Part shown: one piece after another, positions 1 to 11,060 of the stretch
Numbering within the stretch: the first letter of the stretch is position 1
Layout of the letters: every line of letters starts with the position of its first letter
Assembly (NCBI GenBank): GCA_949752735.1
Contig: OX457037.1
Location: forward strand, 1,960,733 to 2,024,732
DNA: 64,000 nt
Direction: 5' to 3'
Source of the DNA: Lumbricus terrestris
Taxonomy: Eukaryota; Annelida; Clitellata; Crassiclitellata; Lumbricidae
Translations under genes and position numbers: made by a program
The notes under the pieces: model-generated
What the model was told of the DNA's origin: nothing
What the model saw: only the letters and a program-made list of their open reading frames with translations
Database searches by the model: none

Positions 1-1500
1 CATTATCATTGTCATCATCGTCAAGCATCACCTTCATTTCTCGGCCGATTATATTTAGTAGATGGTGTGCTCGAAAGTGCAGTGAGGAGCGTGCCGGACT
101 GTCACTTGAGAGGTGCGGATTCAAATTTGGTTCGACGGATCTGCTCGGCATGACTGAATTGACGAGGGGTCAATTCAGTCATGCCGAGTGCACTGCCCTG
201 TATTATTGGTGGGAAAATTAGATTATGGGAAGAAGGATGCCCACCAAAGTTTGAAGTCGCTAACATTTTACACATAAAGTTTTTCAAACAGAACAAAAGT
301 TATAGGCCTATGACTTTTAGTGAAACAACAAACTGTTTCTTGACAATCCAAAAACATAACGAAACAAAAAGTATGTAACCGCGGTGTTTAAAATAATCAC
401 ACCTAGCATACATGTAGGCATTATAGGCCCTATAATACACCGTGATTGCTATAGATTTAACTTCATAGTCTAGTGCTGGACAATCATTTTCATCGTTATT
501 TAGAATGCGACGACGTACCAGACTCACCAAAACTTGTTCAACTTTTAGTCTGTTTTAAAATGTTTGGAAAATCTGGCTGTTGAACGTAAATATGAAATAC
601 ATGATATTATATGGTTTTAAAAATGATTTGATTATTCTTAGTTTTGGCAAACAGTTTTTGGCAAAAAGCATATGGAGCTACTTTGTTGGATCACCATGCA
701 TATTAACTGGGGAGCTTGGTTTATTCCCGAATAAATTATACTTGCAATAGGAATGTGTTGAGAGATAAACTAGCCTACCTGTTTGTTGTGCACAAGGAGT
801 AAATCTTGGTTCCTGTTCAGCAATATGTTAATCAGTATACAGCAGCTGATGTCTTCGGGATATACATACAGCTCAACGTTAGCTTCTCAGCATCTTTTTC
901 TCAGTGTAAGGCGGCGAGTTTTGTTGTAGGCATTTCTTTGCCAAGTCGGGAAAAACACCAGTTAAGTTTGCTCTACGATAAATTATCCAGGATAAACTAC
1001 AAGACTAAGCTTATCGATGTTGTTCATGACCCGTTCCTTTCTATTGGATCTCATCGCAGCTTGAGACAGCCGTTCGTCTTAACCAGCAACGAAAACCATC
1101 AGAAAACTCCTACAGATAAACAAAACTTGTAAATGGTGACCGAAACAGATTTTAAATTTAACAACAACTAGACTAATTCAAACTGGGGTGTAATAATTGA
1201 TCAGGGTGGGAAAGTAAGTAGCCTAATCACCTAGGCTTGACTCGTAAAGGAAAGGAAAGGCTCGTAAAAGGCGATTTAAATTTTCTTAATCTTTTACCAG
1301 GATATTTGCAAAAAGTTTTTTTGCGGAGTCACATTTTGCCCACCCTGTATACTATTGTATTGTCTCGCCGCTGGACGGTCGCGAAGAGCTTGCAAGCAAT
1401 ATCAAGTCTGAACCCAAAGGAAACGCCGTGTGAACAGTTTTCGCTAAATGTAATGAAAGCACACATCTTGAACTAAGTTGAGCCAGGCTACTACTTCATA
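1..1500. repeat. Upstream block U0 of a tandemly duplicated cGAS-like locus
   Basis: This block aligns by eye, with gaps, to 11,060-13,000, the region upstream of cGAS-like gene 1. Shared landmarks are the CAT-rich start, a tRNA-like stretch ending in a B-box-like GATTCAAAT near 118, 'cttttagtgaaac' near 313 against 'cttttagtgagac' near 11,617, and 'cagaaaactc' near 1,100 against 12,920. No protein-coding gene is seen; the 108-aa frame at 806-1132 has no family features. Because gene 1 lies about 60 bp left of its own CAT-rich tract, another minus-strand copy probably starts just left of the window. Confidence 0.6.
144..188. repeat. Perfect 20-bp inverted repeat (hairpin)
   Basis: The left arm CTCGGCATGACTGAATTGAC (144-163) and its exact reverse complement (169-188) are separated by a 5-bp spacer. 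No transposon end is evident on either side. Confidence 0.85.
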
Positions 1501-1805
1501 ACACTTCACTAAAGGAAGAAGAAATCAATTTCAAACTTGAAGTGGGATTAAAAATTTCCGTTCACATAACCACCCTCTAGGCCTACATCCTGATTGTCGT
1601 GATTATTTTCATATTTTACATAAAATTGACAAAAGCAATAAGTTTCGGGAAATAAATTTCTAATAGGGATTGAAGCAATGTAGACTTTCTTGTAGAGTAA
1701 GTTTAATGTAGAGGCATTTTGTTAAACGCGTTACATGTATCGGCTGGTTTGAACGCTCGAGCAAGCCTCGAAAGTTTCCATATAGCCCAGTGTTGTCGAG
1801 TAAAA
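1501..1805. other. Intergenic, nothing recognised
   Basis: AT-rich spacer with one TAGGCCTA word near 1,579. No open frame of interest and no repeat is seen. Confidence 0.5.
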
Positions 1806-1813
1806 CTGTCCAT

Positions 1814-3364
1814 TAGACTGGTCCACAAGCCATAGCCAAAAAATTAAGTTGTTAGAATTTTTTCTCCACAAGGCTTATTTTTGTACACTTGGTGAAGATA
1901 GTCTCCCTGTAAAATTTCAGCCTGATTGTGCAACATTTAGAGGTCAACCCATTCTGAACATTTTTACTTGAGTGCTGATAATGTCTTTACGTCATGTTAA
2001 CCGTCATTATTAGACTAATATCGCTTCGTCTAATTTGAGATCCGACCCAGAGCACTGGCTATGGGAAACCAGTCTCTCGATTGTCTACTGCAAGATTACC
2101 ACGCAGCCTGGATGCACAGGAATTGCTTCAGTTTAATCATATCACTAAAGGGAGGCCCCTTCCGTAAGGTTATACAAAATGACCGATGATGCAGTTTTTT
2201 GTATTTGGGTGCTTGCCAGAATTTACCAACACAGCTGGTGTGTAAGGGAACTGTCAAAGCTTTACCAGAACTACCTACCTCTGAAGATACACGGACCACT
2301 ATAAAAAGAAAGTGACAGGATGAAGACGAAATGTTCAAGAGTGATCTTCAAAAATTGTTCGATATTGCCTCAAAGGATGTGATGACAGAAATCCAGCAAG
2401 ACTAAGATCGGGATATCCTTCGAATAAGTCCTACAAAGAGCAGACGTATTTTCCAGCAGCATTAGTGGAGTAAACTTAAAGACAGCAGCAAAAAGGAAGC
2501 AGAAAGACGCAACTGCAGGAAAAAGAGAGAATGGTGAAAACTAAAATGAAGAGCGCAAGACAAAAGGCAGTTATGAAGCAGTAGGTGAACTTTCTGCGTT
2601 GGCATCTATAGAAGTACTTGACTACATTGATGAGTATCAGACAACTTAGTCCTAGTACGTATGCAATACATCTACACTCTTCAATGGCTGCATAAACAGC
2701 TGCTACTAACTGCCTCATTATTAAAAAAAGATCCAAGAACATCATCCAGTCCTCTTTAGTTTAGTGGTTGGTGCTTTGTATCGTTTTGGCCTTCCAGACC
2801 GTGATCCTTGGTCTGGAGATGGAGATGTCACACTGGCGATTGGTTATGACATTAATTTCAGAAATAACACTTTCTAGAAGTTCGGAATAAAAGAAGGACA
2901 AGAAGCAGCTAGGTGCAATGGAAGAACAAGAGTGCACACTGGCAGGTCTGCTATTACCTCACTGAGAAGGCAAAATGTTGTCCATCATCGACGGATCAAA
3001 GGAAAATATGGACCGCAAAGCTACTATTGTCACTGGAAATTGTCAGGAAAAACTTTTGGCAATCCCAAAAATGGTGAACGGTTTTCAAGAAGGTGACTCT
3101 CAGGTCAATACCAGTGTTGAAGTACGGTAATTGATAAATGGAATCTCCCCAGACATCGCTCAATGTCGCTCAGGTCGTACATTAACCATTGCGGAACAAT
3201 TTATCTACATCTGTCCAAATAGCATAAAAAGTGTCAAATGGGTTGACCTCTAAATTTCATTTGTTTTCATTAAAAAAATTTGTGATTATTATTATCATGA
3301 TAAGGAACAAAACAAGCCTTGTGGAGAACTGAAATCTCCAAGATGAATTTTGTGGACCACTCTA
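1814..3364. mobile_element. Degenerate hAT-like DNA transposon with 8-bp target duplication
   Basis: The ends are inverted: TAGACTGGTCCACAA at the left, and TAGAGTGGTCCACAA when the right end is reverse-complemented. The similarity runs inward through CTCCACAAGGCTT and GGTCAACCCAT, a long imperfect terminal inverted repeat of about 140 bp. The 8-bp word CTGTCCAT flanks both ends (1,806-1,813 and 3,365-3,372). TA(G)NG ends with 8-bp duplications of nTnnnnAn form are typical of hAT elements. Broken plus-strand frames around 2,200-2,560 give a stretch like DEDEMFKSDLQKLFDIAS, which I recognise loosely as the N-terminal part of an uncharacterised animal transposase family. There is no intact ORF. 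Confidence 0.8.
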
Positions 3365-3429
3365 CTGTCCATCTTACCCCTCGTCATTGTGAATGAAGGT
3401 TGGACCCATCTTTACGGGGTACGAACTAG

Positions 3430-4790
3430 TGGCCGAAAAGGAGTGAGGCCTGGGGGAGAGTAGGATAAAAAAAAGAGAACACTGTAGAAACGTATAATAT
3501 AGGTATATCTATGAAATGTGTTTGAAATATTGGAAGGGATAGGCCTATAAACTGCTGCACAGTGCACCCCCAGTCACACATTTTGGGAACCGCCCCTCCT
3601 GTTTCACAAATCTCACCATCACTCATCCACCAGGACATATTAATTTTGAAAGCAAACAACAAAAAGGATAAACAATGGAAACATTGCAGAAATGTAAGCT
3701 TATAGTGATATATTTTGAATATTGGAGAGGGAAAAAGCGACTCAATCCTTCGCCTCAACTTTGGGAGGCCGTTCCCACGGCTCCCCTAAGTCTCTGCCCT
3801 TCTGAATTCGTCCCCATTTATCTATCAGTTCTTTCCAATCTCCCTCGGGCAATATTGATCTGAAGCTTTCTAGTCGGTCTATGGTATGCAATGTGCATCA
3901 TATCAAGATCGGTCCATTATGAGAGTTAATTACGATAGTCATATTCATATTTTGATACATAAGCTTATCACATGTTATTCACTTACCTTCGTCAGCCTAA
4001 AATCCGCCGCTATAATATCATTCGTAAGTCTTCGAATCAAAACTAATTTATTCACTAGAACCTAATATGCAGATTGCAGACAATTTCTTGTGTGTAGGCC
4101 TATAAGTGCAAGCACAATTCAAACTAGCAAATCATTCTCTTACGATACCTATTATCTATAAGCAACTAATCCCGACCATTTTCTATACAGACCTATAACC
4201 CCATAATATCCTCTAAAAGCTCCGCAAAGGTTTTCCAGCCACTCTGGGACAGAGTAAAGCAGGAAGGTGATCTGACCGACGTCTCTGACGAGCGTAGACT
4301 TGGACCCGGCCTGGGCTGATGAACCAAAGTCCTCCGTGCCCACCTTCTCGAGGTGCGGACTGTTAGTACCCTTCCTTAGGAAGGCGAACGAACAGGCACG
4401 GCAGCCAAAACCAGGGGAAGGCAATGGCATACCACCCCTGTTAACATGCCAAGAGAATCGTCATGAAACACAGCAATCAAAATAATTGAGGGACTTGTCT
4501 GCAAACAGAGAACAATGTCAGGATGATCGCTACAGCTCTACGAGCTGACAGCACAAAGTGAAAAGCTCTTTAACGTCTTATGGCATCGCTAGCTAATTAG
4601 CTGGTGACTCACGCTTATTATTGTTGCACTCTAAACTCTTACACCTTTACTCAACTTAATTTATGGCAGGTAATAAAAACAATTTCTTATTGCGACGTCT
4701 TGTAAAGTGCTAGCCATATAAACAACTACCGGTATGCTGCATAATTAGGGTATATCAACTAGAAGATATTGCGTCGCTGCATTCTAGCTA
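3430..4790. repeat. Downstream block D1 of the tandem locus
   Basis: This is collinear with 17,990-18,785. Examples are 'taagtctctgccc' at about 3,789 and 18,125, 'gcaatattgatctgaa' at about 3,850 and 18,190, and 'cttattgcga' near 4,686 and 18,720. It lies 3' of gene 1 on the minus strand, as 17,990-18,785 lies 3' of gene 2. No gene is seen; short frames on both strands are not conserved between the two copies. Confidence 0.65.
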
Positions 4791-4869
4791 CAATCCCAAG
4801 GGTGTGTCCAAAAATTAGGAGGAAGGAATGACACTTATAAGATAAGGCATGCTACAACAAATCAAATGA

Positions 4870-5178
4870 TGTCTTCTCCCGCCGGGCCTCCAAAAATGGA
4901 CCTCATCTCTCTAAGAATTAAAAAATATAAAGAAAATTTGACAATTTGAACAGGATATAACACATAAATATTTTCTATTACAAGTTATTTTGTTTAGACG
5001 TCCATAAATAACATCAAACATCATGATTTAATTCAACTATAGCCATTTTATATGCTTTTAATTATTAGTTAAATTCTAGCCTTGTGACCTCTGATGTCCT
5101 TAAATTAAGTAAAAGTGGCCCTCGTGTCCTTCAACTTAGAAAAAGTGACCCAAAGGTAAAAAAATGTTGGGAACCACT
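4870..5178. mobile_element. Fragment of a hAT-type MITE (same family as 46,358-46,702)
   Basis: The segment matches the MITE at 46,358 along its length ('gacctcatctctctaagaa', 'gtggccctcgtgtcct') and keeps the right terminus GTTGGGAACCACT. The left terminus is degraded, so no target duplication can be read. Confidence 0.7.
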
Positions 5179-5334
5179 AGTTTAGACAAAGACAACGTGT
5201 CAATAAGGTTTTCAAGTAGGACAATTTTTGTTAACTAGGAAGTGCTAACAGTAGCAGGATATCATTGGATCCATTGTATCGCTCAGCGTGAACATAATGC
5301 ATATTACAAACAAATTATTGTGCAAGCCCTACCA

Positions 5335-5465
5335 CACCTGGCGAGTGAAATGAAACCTAAACTGAATGAATCAAGGACCTAGGCCTGCCGCTGTAAAAAC
5401 ATTAACATCATGCGTTTCATTAGTACTCCATGCTGAATATCATCGAGTGTATGCTTAACAGTTAC
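5335..5465. repeat. Dispersed copy of the block upstream of the Ig gene
   Basis: About 130 bp shares 'tggcgagtgaaatgaaac' and 'tcatgcgtttcattagta' with 53,905-54,030, which lies directly upstream of the signal-peptide exon at 54,123. No coding exon follows here. Confidence 0.6.
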
Positions 5466-5880
5466 AGATGCGCCTATAGGCCTACTATGCCGAAGCTCCT
5501 TAAAGGCTTAGACTATTATTTTATCAACTATGGCAGACTATTTCTTAATAATAAATCAATCAATCTAGCCCAGAAATGCGAACCGATCAGACTGATCAGT
5601 TCTTTCTGCCGATGGTTCCACGATGAAGTGGACAAACTGAATATGCACTTGTGAGGTTCCCTGACTCAGGTTTCAATAATTAAAGACATAAGAATAATAG
5701 TCATGTGACTCCGTAGAATGCGATCCCGCGCGGTACGTTTTCTGTGTGGCTTTTTTCAGCTTTGTACATCCAATCGTGTTATAGCATTGCGTTGCGTTCT
5801 TTTAACAATTATAGGCCTACTTATTTTTATTATTAATTTTCCACGGAGATTTCTGAGATCTATCAAAGATTAGAAGTAAT
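5466..5880. other. Intergenic, nothing recognised
   Basis: AT-rich spacer with two TAGGCCTA words. The 74-aa frame at 5,430-5,654 has no recognisable domain. Confidence 0.5.
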
Positions 5881-5919
5881 AATAATAATGATAATAATGT
5901 TATTGTATTACAGTAGCAG

Positions 5920-6880
5920 CAGCAGAAGTAGTAGTAGTGGTGGACCTGGTGGTGGTAGTAGTAGTAGTAGCATTAGTGGTGGTGGTGAAGGTGGTGGTGA
6001 AAGTGGTGGTGGTGGTGTTGATGGTGGTATTGGTGGTGTTGGTGGCTGTGATGGTGGTGGTGTGGTGGTGTTGATGGTGTTGGCAGTGTGAGAATTGTGG
6101 AAAAATAACTGGGGCTTGGACTATGATAAACTTGGAATCGAGGTGTGAAAAACAAAGTTTACTATGGGGCACTAAGAAAGACTGGGGGGTTGAAACCCCA
6201 ACTCCCCAGGCAATTCTCACCCTGGGTGTTGGTGGTGGTGGTGATGATGGTGGTGGTGGTAGTGGCGGTGGTGGTATACACGCAAAATCTGCTAACGGTA
6301 TTCTTGTTAATGGTGATTGATGGTGGTGTTGGTGGTGGTGTTGGTGGTGATGGTGGTGGTGGTAGTGGTGGTGGTATACACGCAAAATCTGCTAACGGTA
6401 TTCTTGTTAATGGTGATTGCTGGTGGTGTTGGTGGTGTTGGTGGTGGTGGTGGTGATGGTGGTGGTAGTGGTGGTGGTATACACGCAAAATCTGCTAACG
6501 GTATTCTTGTTAATGGTGATTGCTGATGGTGTTGGTGTTGGTGGTGGTGGTGATGGTGGTGGTGGTAGTGGTGGTGGTATACACGCAAAATCTGCTAACG
6601 GTATTCTTGTTAATGGTGATTGCTGGTGGTGTTGGTGGTGTTGGTGGTGTTGGTGGTGTTGGTGGTGGTGGTGGTGGTGGTGGTGATGGTGGTGGTGGTA
6701 GTGGTGGTGGTATACACGCAAAATCTGCTAACGGTATTCTTGTTAATGGTGATTGCTGGTGGTGTTGGTGGTGTTGGTGGTGTTGGTGGTGGTGGTGGTG
6801 GTGGTGGTGATGGTGGTGGTGGTAGTGGTGGTGGTATACACGCAAAATCTGCTAACGGTATTCTTGTTAATGGTGATAAT
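5920..6880. repeat. GGT-rich core-and-spacer minisatellite
   Basis: Six copies of a conserved core of about 43 bp (beginning TATACACGCAAAATCTGCTA) start near 6,275, 6,375, 6,478, 6,578, 6,711 and 6,835, separated by variable GGT/GTT/GAT triplet tracts. Period lengths are 100, 103, 100, 133 and 124 bp. All equal 1 modulo 3, so a protein frame would shift at every unit. The Gly/Val- and His/Thr-rich open frames here are therefore not genes. Confidence 0.95.
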
Positions 6881-6899
6881 CGACTGGTATCAAACTTGG

Positions 6900-7138
6900 T
6901 TCAATGTTCCTTGTTACATGTTCCGTGCAATGCTAACTGATGCTCATCGCCAATCTTTTTGTTCTATGTGATATACCATGCTGTGTTGCTTTAATCCGTA
7001 AAATATGCAGAATTTATATTTAATATAAATTAAATTCATTACGAATTCTCATCATTCTATTATACTTGCAAGCGACCTACATTTCGAGTTATGCGCAATT
7101 TGGGACAGCAGCGCCACCTTCTGAAGTAAAATAAGTCT
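6900..7138. other. Intergenic, nothing recognised
   Basis: AT-rich spacer between the minisatellite and the TAATC-tailed repeat. No feature is seen. Confidence 0.5.
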
Positions 7139-7154
7139 ATCCAAAAACATTACA

Positions 7155-7560
7155 AGCTTAATTGTCTAACGTAATCTAATCTAATCTAATCTAATAAGGC
7201 ATTTGTAAAGCGCTTCTCACAGCAGAGCTATTCAGAAGCGCTTCCGTGAAAAGAGAAATATCTTCAAGCAGTAGAAAGAAGCAGGTGAATTTCCTGCAAG
7301 AATCCTGCCATGAATTTCAGAATGAAGGTGTTTCCAAATTAAAGGACCAACAATAGCAAAAGCTCGATGTTGGGTTAATGAGGTTCGTGATCTGGGTACA
7401 AAAACATCAAAGCGGTTAGCAGAACGAAAATGGCGTGAACGCAGTGGACCTTTTGCTGGTAAATAAAGTAAGTAAAATGAACAAGGTAAGAGATGATCTA
7501 TACATGATGCTGGATGCTCATAATAATTGTCATGAGAGAAAAGGTAATTACACTCAGCTG
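7155..7560 (-). mobile_element. Possible LINE 3'-end fragment with pentamer tail
   Basis: A (TAATC)n run at about 7,170-7,195 borders a unique-looking block with the hairpin-like 'gaagcgcttc' near 7,235. Read on the minus strand, this is a non-coding 3' region ending in (GATTA)n, the arrangement of many CR1/L2-group 3' ends. No reverse-transcriptase frame is visible, so the call is tentative. Confidence 0.35.
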
Positions 7561-7928
7561 GATTAATCTTTCCACCACTACTGCAAACGTCGATTAATTA
7601 CCAATTTGGCATTATAATAATTCAACGTATGGAATGATGCTAGGGCTTTCTAAGCCTTTCTCTATTGGTCATATGCTTGTCAGCGCCTTTCCTGCTACCA
7701 ATGCTCATTCAGTTCGTTTTAATCATTGAGGTTTGAAACCAAATATCTTGACATACGATGTGTCTGAAATGTTTCAGTTTTTGCCAGCCTCAGTAAACGA
7801 TTCGGAAGACCGGATCATCACTTAGAGTTATTCTATGCCTACTCATCGCATGGCTTTAATCATCAGAGATGCACATAACGACGAGAAAGAAATTTTCTAT
7901 AATGTGACAGAAACGAAAAATCGTTTTT
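7561..7928. other. 3' flank of cGAS-like gene 1
   Basis: AT-rich sequence downstream (minus strand) of the C-terminal tail frame. No other feature is seen. Confidence 0.5.
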
Positions 7929-8680
7929 TTAACTGCGAAACTGTCTTTGAAGATAATTTCGAATGATGCGTTCAAACGGTAGAAAGGTTTCCTGAGCAAT
8001 AAATTCAGTCATTGCTTCTGAATACGGAAGATTGCAGTTTATATAACATCTGACTTTCAAATATCTTGCAAGAAAATGTCTTCCAAGAATGTAGTGACAT
8101 TTAATGGGATAAGGACATTGAAAAAGACCCACGAGATCACACTCGCGAGAGATCACGTAGTGGAAAAACCAGTGATCAAGCGTTGAATCGGCAGTTGGCT
8201 TAATTTTGCGTAGGCCTACTTTATCGACACTCAGAGGAGATATTAAGTAATAAAATAGAGTGTGAAATCCAAGCAATGACTGTATGTCTCTTTCAAAATA
8301 AAAGTCAAGTGGTGGTAGCAACAAAACATTCGTAAATAAATATTCTTTCAAATCTTTCTGCAGATCAGCCTCTTTCAAAATCAGTTCACACATATGCAAG
8401 ACTTCATTGTACTTACGACATTTGTAAAGGTACAAAGCACGATAGCAGTCAACTGTGTTGCACTGAATGCCAAAGTCTTTGTGAATCGCATTATAGAACG
8501 ATGTCATATTTTCTAATGCATATTCCATGAGAAGAGGAATTGTTGTCTCTTTAATTATCAAAAGATTCACATCTGTAGTTTTGCTCTCTGTCAATGAATC
8601 TGGTCTGAGATACACGATCTGGTTAGCATCATTGAAATGAGCATATCGCTTTTGACCTAGTCTCCAAATATTTGTCTAGA
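7929..8680 (-). pseudogene. Frameshifted C-terminal tail of cGAS-like gene 1
   Basis: This frame of about 228 residues is collinear with the last third of gene 2's C-terminal part at 19,812-20,540. Shared features are MEYALENM..FY, the DCYRALYLYKCR block, LLGFHTLF, and RYLKVRC near the end. It is not in frame with the 724-codon open frame that ends at 8,629. Compared with gene 2, gene 1 has lost about 20 bp near 8,630-8,680, which moves the tail out of frame. No splice pair that would rescue it is evident. Either the protein now ends early or the gene is decaying; a sequencing error cannot be excluded. The role of this region is unknown: it is helical-looking, Leu/Tyr-rich and without catalytic motifs. 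Confidence 0.75.
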
Positions 8681-10803
8681 GGAAATGTTGAAACTGGTAA
8701 AGCATGCTGCAGATCTAGATGTTTGGATGTTCCTCCGGCAGATAATGCGGCTAAATAGTAGGCAAACACCTCTGGTGAAAGACGCAGATCAAGATAAAGC
8801 CGCCCATTGATGTAGTGCAGATCGTTTTTAGTAATCTTCTTGTGAAGCACATACAATCCAACGATTCTTGCAATATCTTCGATAAACATTAAACAGCCTG
8901 CATTGAGAGTTTCTTTATCCTTCTGAGAAGGCTGATCCTGGAGGACGGTCAAGCAATAGCGTATTGCTTCTTTGTATTCTGATGTAGAAAAATGGAGCGC
9001 AGCCAGGTAGGCAGAAGCAGCAGAAGCAATGCCACATGGTTTAGAGTCATCATATTCCAAAGCCTTTAGAAGAAATTCTTTTGACACGAGAGACACTAGT
9101 TGGAATTCAGAACGGCTGTTTGATCCAGTTAAATTCTCCATGAAATTCTGAGCACCCAGGAATTGAAACCGACTACTTTGTTCTGTGTACGTTTTCGGAA
9201 AGTTATGATACGTGGACCTTATAATTTTCGGTTGTGTTGAGATTGCGCTTAGAAATTCAACAAAAAGACCGCTTTTACAGGACATCTCTTCACAGTCTAA
9301 CCCACGAGCAACATGCATAATAAGCAGTAGATAGTCATAGTACGTGAAGCATAAGACGTTCTGCATTGTTTTAAGATCAACTATTGCACCGTTTATCTTG
9401 TGAGTAATAAATCTTGAATGGTATGCATCTCTGAGGTTCTGACGAATTCCCGAATAAAATCTTCCTTTTATAATTGACTGTAAATTCCTGACAGAATTCA
9501 TGAATGTGGCGAGCATATAAAAGTCCAATGATATCAATTCTGTCAATTTCAAATATTCAAAGAAAGGCAGCATGCAATTCACAAAATGTGGCATAAAGCC
9601 TACTTCAAAAGAACTCTTAGGCATCACGTGTCTTCTAATGAATGGCAGAACGTAATTTTGTTTGAACCAACTAGAAACAATCTCGGAATTGCAGAATTCA
9701 CTTAGTCGCCTTTCAATTTTATCATGCATTGTGAAGCTAGATGGCTCGTGGAATAAGTTTGCTTCAGGAATAAAATAGTTTGGGCAGTGCCTCTTATTTA
9801 GCCATTCTGCCAGTTTCTTTAGCAACTCGCAGCAGATCGCAATAACAGAAGATGAATTCCACCATTCACGTGACATCTCCTCACAAGTCCACAACATCAA
9901 CGTCTTTAAATGGTACGTACACAGAATTTCGTCCTCCTTGGAACAACCCTGTTGCAAGTTTATTAATTCTCTTTTTGCAAAGAATCTCAGCAAATGATAG
10001 ACAATCTGCTGAATCTGTGTCCAACTCTGAAGTAATATTACTTCAGCGAATGAGAATGAAAATCTACACTGGAATTCATCGTTTCTACATGAACGATGCT
10101 TGGCATAAACAACATGACAACCATTTTGTTCAACCCTTGAGATTGTATCAGCGGTCGGCCATCCGTTATTCCTTGATCGTTTGAGAAAAGTTATGGCTTC
10201 CTCAGGCCATACAGGGCACCACACACTATGGACGATATCAGCTTGCTTAAAAAGATCAGTATGAACATCTTTTTCTCTTTTTATTGCTGGACCACTTACT
10301 TTTGGCAATTCGTTTGTTTTGTACCCTAAAATGGAATAACCTTTTGCAATGCTAGTCAAATCTAGCCTCACGATTTTATCTGTGCGAGCTGCACGATTAA
10401 AATCATATTTTTTATCTTTCCAATTATAGTTCAGTTCCCCACAGCATCTTAATCGAAGAAAGCCTGGATATCGGTCGCATGATTCAATCTTACAGACTTC
10501 AATCGTTTCTGCCAGGCCTGTAATATCTCGTTTCAACTTTTTAAAATCCCCACTGAAGACCAGCTCATCAGTTTTGGCGACTAAGAAATCTGTGTCGTCA
10601 ATGCATGTATTCAGCGGTCGAATGTAGAACTCAACGGAGCTGCCACACACAACTGAATACAAGTTTGGTGGTGTGTATGCGGACACTAGTAAGACATGCG
10701 TATGATCGGAGACAGGGAGAAATGACTTTGGAAGTAATTGGCACGTGCTAGTGATGAACTCAGACACCATTTCTTCATTCGATTTAGTCGCATAGTTTGT
10801 CAT
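8629..10803 (-). CDS. Mab-21 / cGAS-like receptor family protein (cGLR), gene 1
   Basis: This is a 724-codon frame. I chose the Met at 10,803 because it follows a pyrimidine-rich TTTCGTTTAG/G acceptor-like site also found before gene 2's Met, so a 5' UTR intron may end there; an upstream in-frame ATG lies at 10,833. The nucleotidyltransferase-fold motif is visible: Gly-Ser at residues 54-55, then DDTD at 69-72. The Mab-21 core follows: VSGPAI about 169, WPEEA about 199, GWP about 214, FAEVILLQSW about 252, and KTLMLWTCEEM about 300. A TPR-like extension (AAYLAALHFSTSEY) lies around 600. In cGAS and cGLRs this fold makes cyclic dinucleotides after sensing nucleic acid, but many Mab-21 proteins are inactive. 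I cannot place the third metal-binding acid, so activity is unproven. The normal C-terminal tail is out of frame downstream. Confidence 0.85.
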   Translation of the reverse strand: MTNYATKSNEEMVSEFITSTCQLLPKSFLPVSDHTHVLLVSAYTPPNLYSVVCGSSVEFYIRPLNTCIDDTDFLVAKTDELVFSGDFKKLKRDITGLAETIEVCKIESCDRYPGFLRLRCCGELNYNWKDKKYDFNRAARTDKIVRLDLTSIAKGYSILGYKTNELPKVSGPAIKREKDVHTDLFKQADIVHSVWCPVWPEEAITFLKRSRNNGWPTADTISRVEQNGCHVVYAKHRSCRNDEFQCRFSFSFAEVILLQSWTQIQQIVYHLLRFFAKRELINLQQGCSKEDEILCTYHLKTLMLWTCEEMSREWWNSSSVIAICCELLKKLAEWLNKRHCPNYFIPEANLFHEPSSFTMHDKIERRLSEFCNSEIVSSWFKQNYVLPFIRRHVMPKSSFEVGFMPHFVNCMLPFFEYLKLTELISLDFYMLATFMNSVRNLQSIIKGRFYSGIRQNLRDAYHSRFITHKINGAIVDLKTMQNVLCFTYYDYLLLIMHVARGLDCEEMSCKSGLFVEFLSAISTQPKIIRSTYHNFPKTYTEQSSRFQFLGAQNFMENLTGSNSRSEFQLVSLVSKEFLLKALEYDDSKPCGIASAASAYLAALHFSTSEYKEAIRYCLTVLQDQPSQKDKETLNAGCLMFIEDIARIVGLYVLHKKITKNDLHYINGRLYLDLRLSPEVFAYYLAALSAGGTSKHLDLQHALPVSTFPLDKYLETRSKAICSFQ

Positions 10804-10861
10804 CCTAAACGAAAAACATCTACATCCTAACATTAAATTTTATTATCAACATCTTTATCAT

Positions 10862-10921
10862 AGTCATCATCATCATTGCGTCATGATCATCATCATTATC
10901 ATCATCGCCACCACCACCACC

Positions 10922-10955
<34 letters not shown>

Positions 10956-10981
10956 TCATCGTCGTCGTCGTCGTCGTCATC

Positions 10982-11026
<45 letters not shown>

Positions 11027-11060
11027 GACAACAACAGCATCATCGTCATCGTGATCACCA
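10862..11060. repeat. CAT/CAC/CGT triplet microsatellite upstream of gene 1
   Basis: A compound triplet repeat, (CAT)n-(CAC)n-(CAT)n-(CGT)n-(CAT)n, sits 60-250 bp upstream of the gene 1 start. It creates open frames of poly-Asp, poly-His, poly-Ile and poly-Met that are not genes. A shorter CAT run lies at the same place upstream of gene 2 (about 28,863). Confidence 0.95.

Noticed and set aside
806..1132. 108-codon gene
   Set aside because: Lies in block U0; the frame is not kept in the paralogous block U1.
5888..6971. Gly/Val- and His/Thr-rich frames
   Set aside because: Unit lengths are not multiples of three, so no frame is shared between units.
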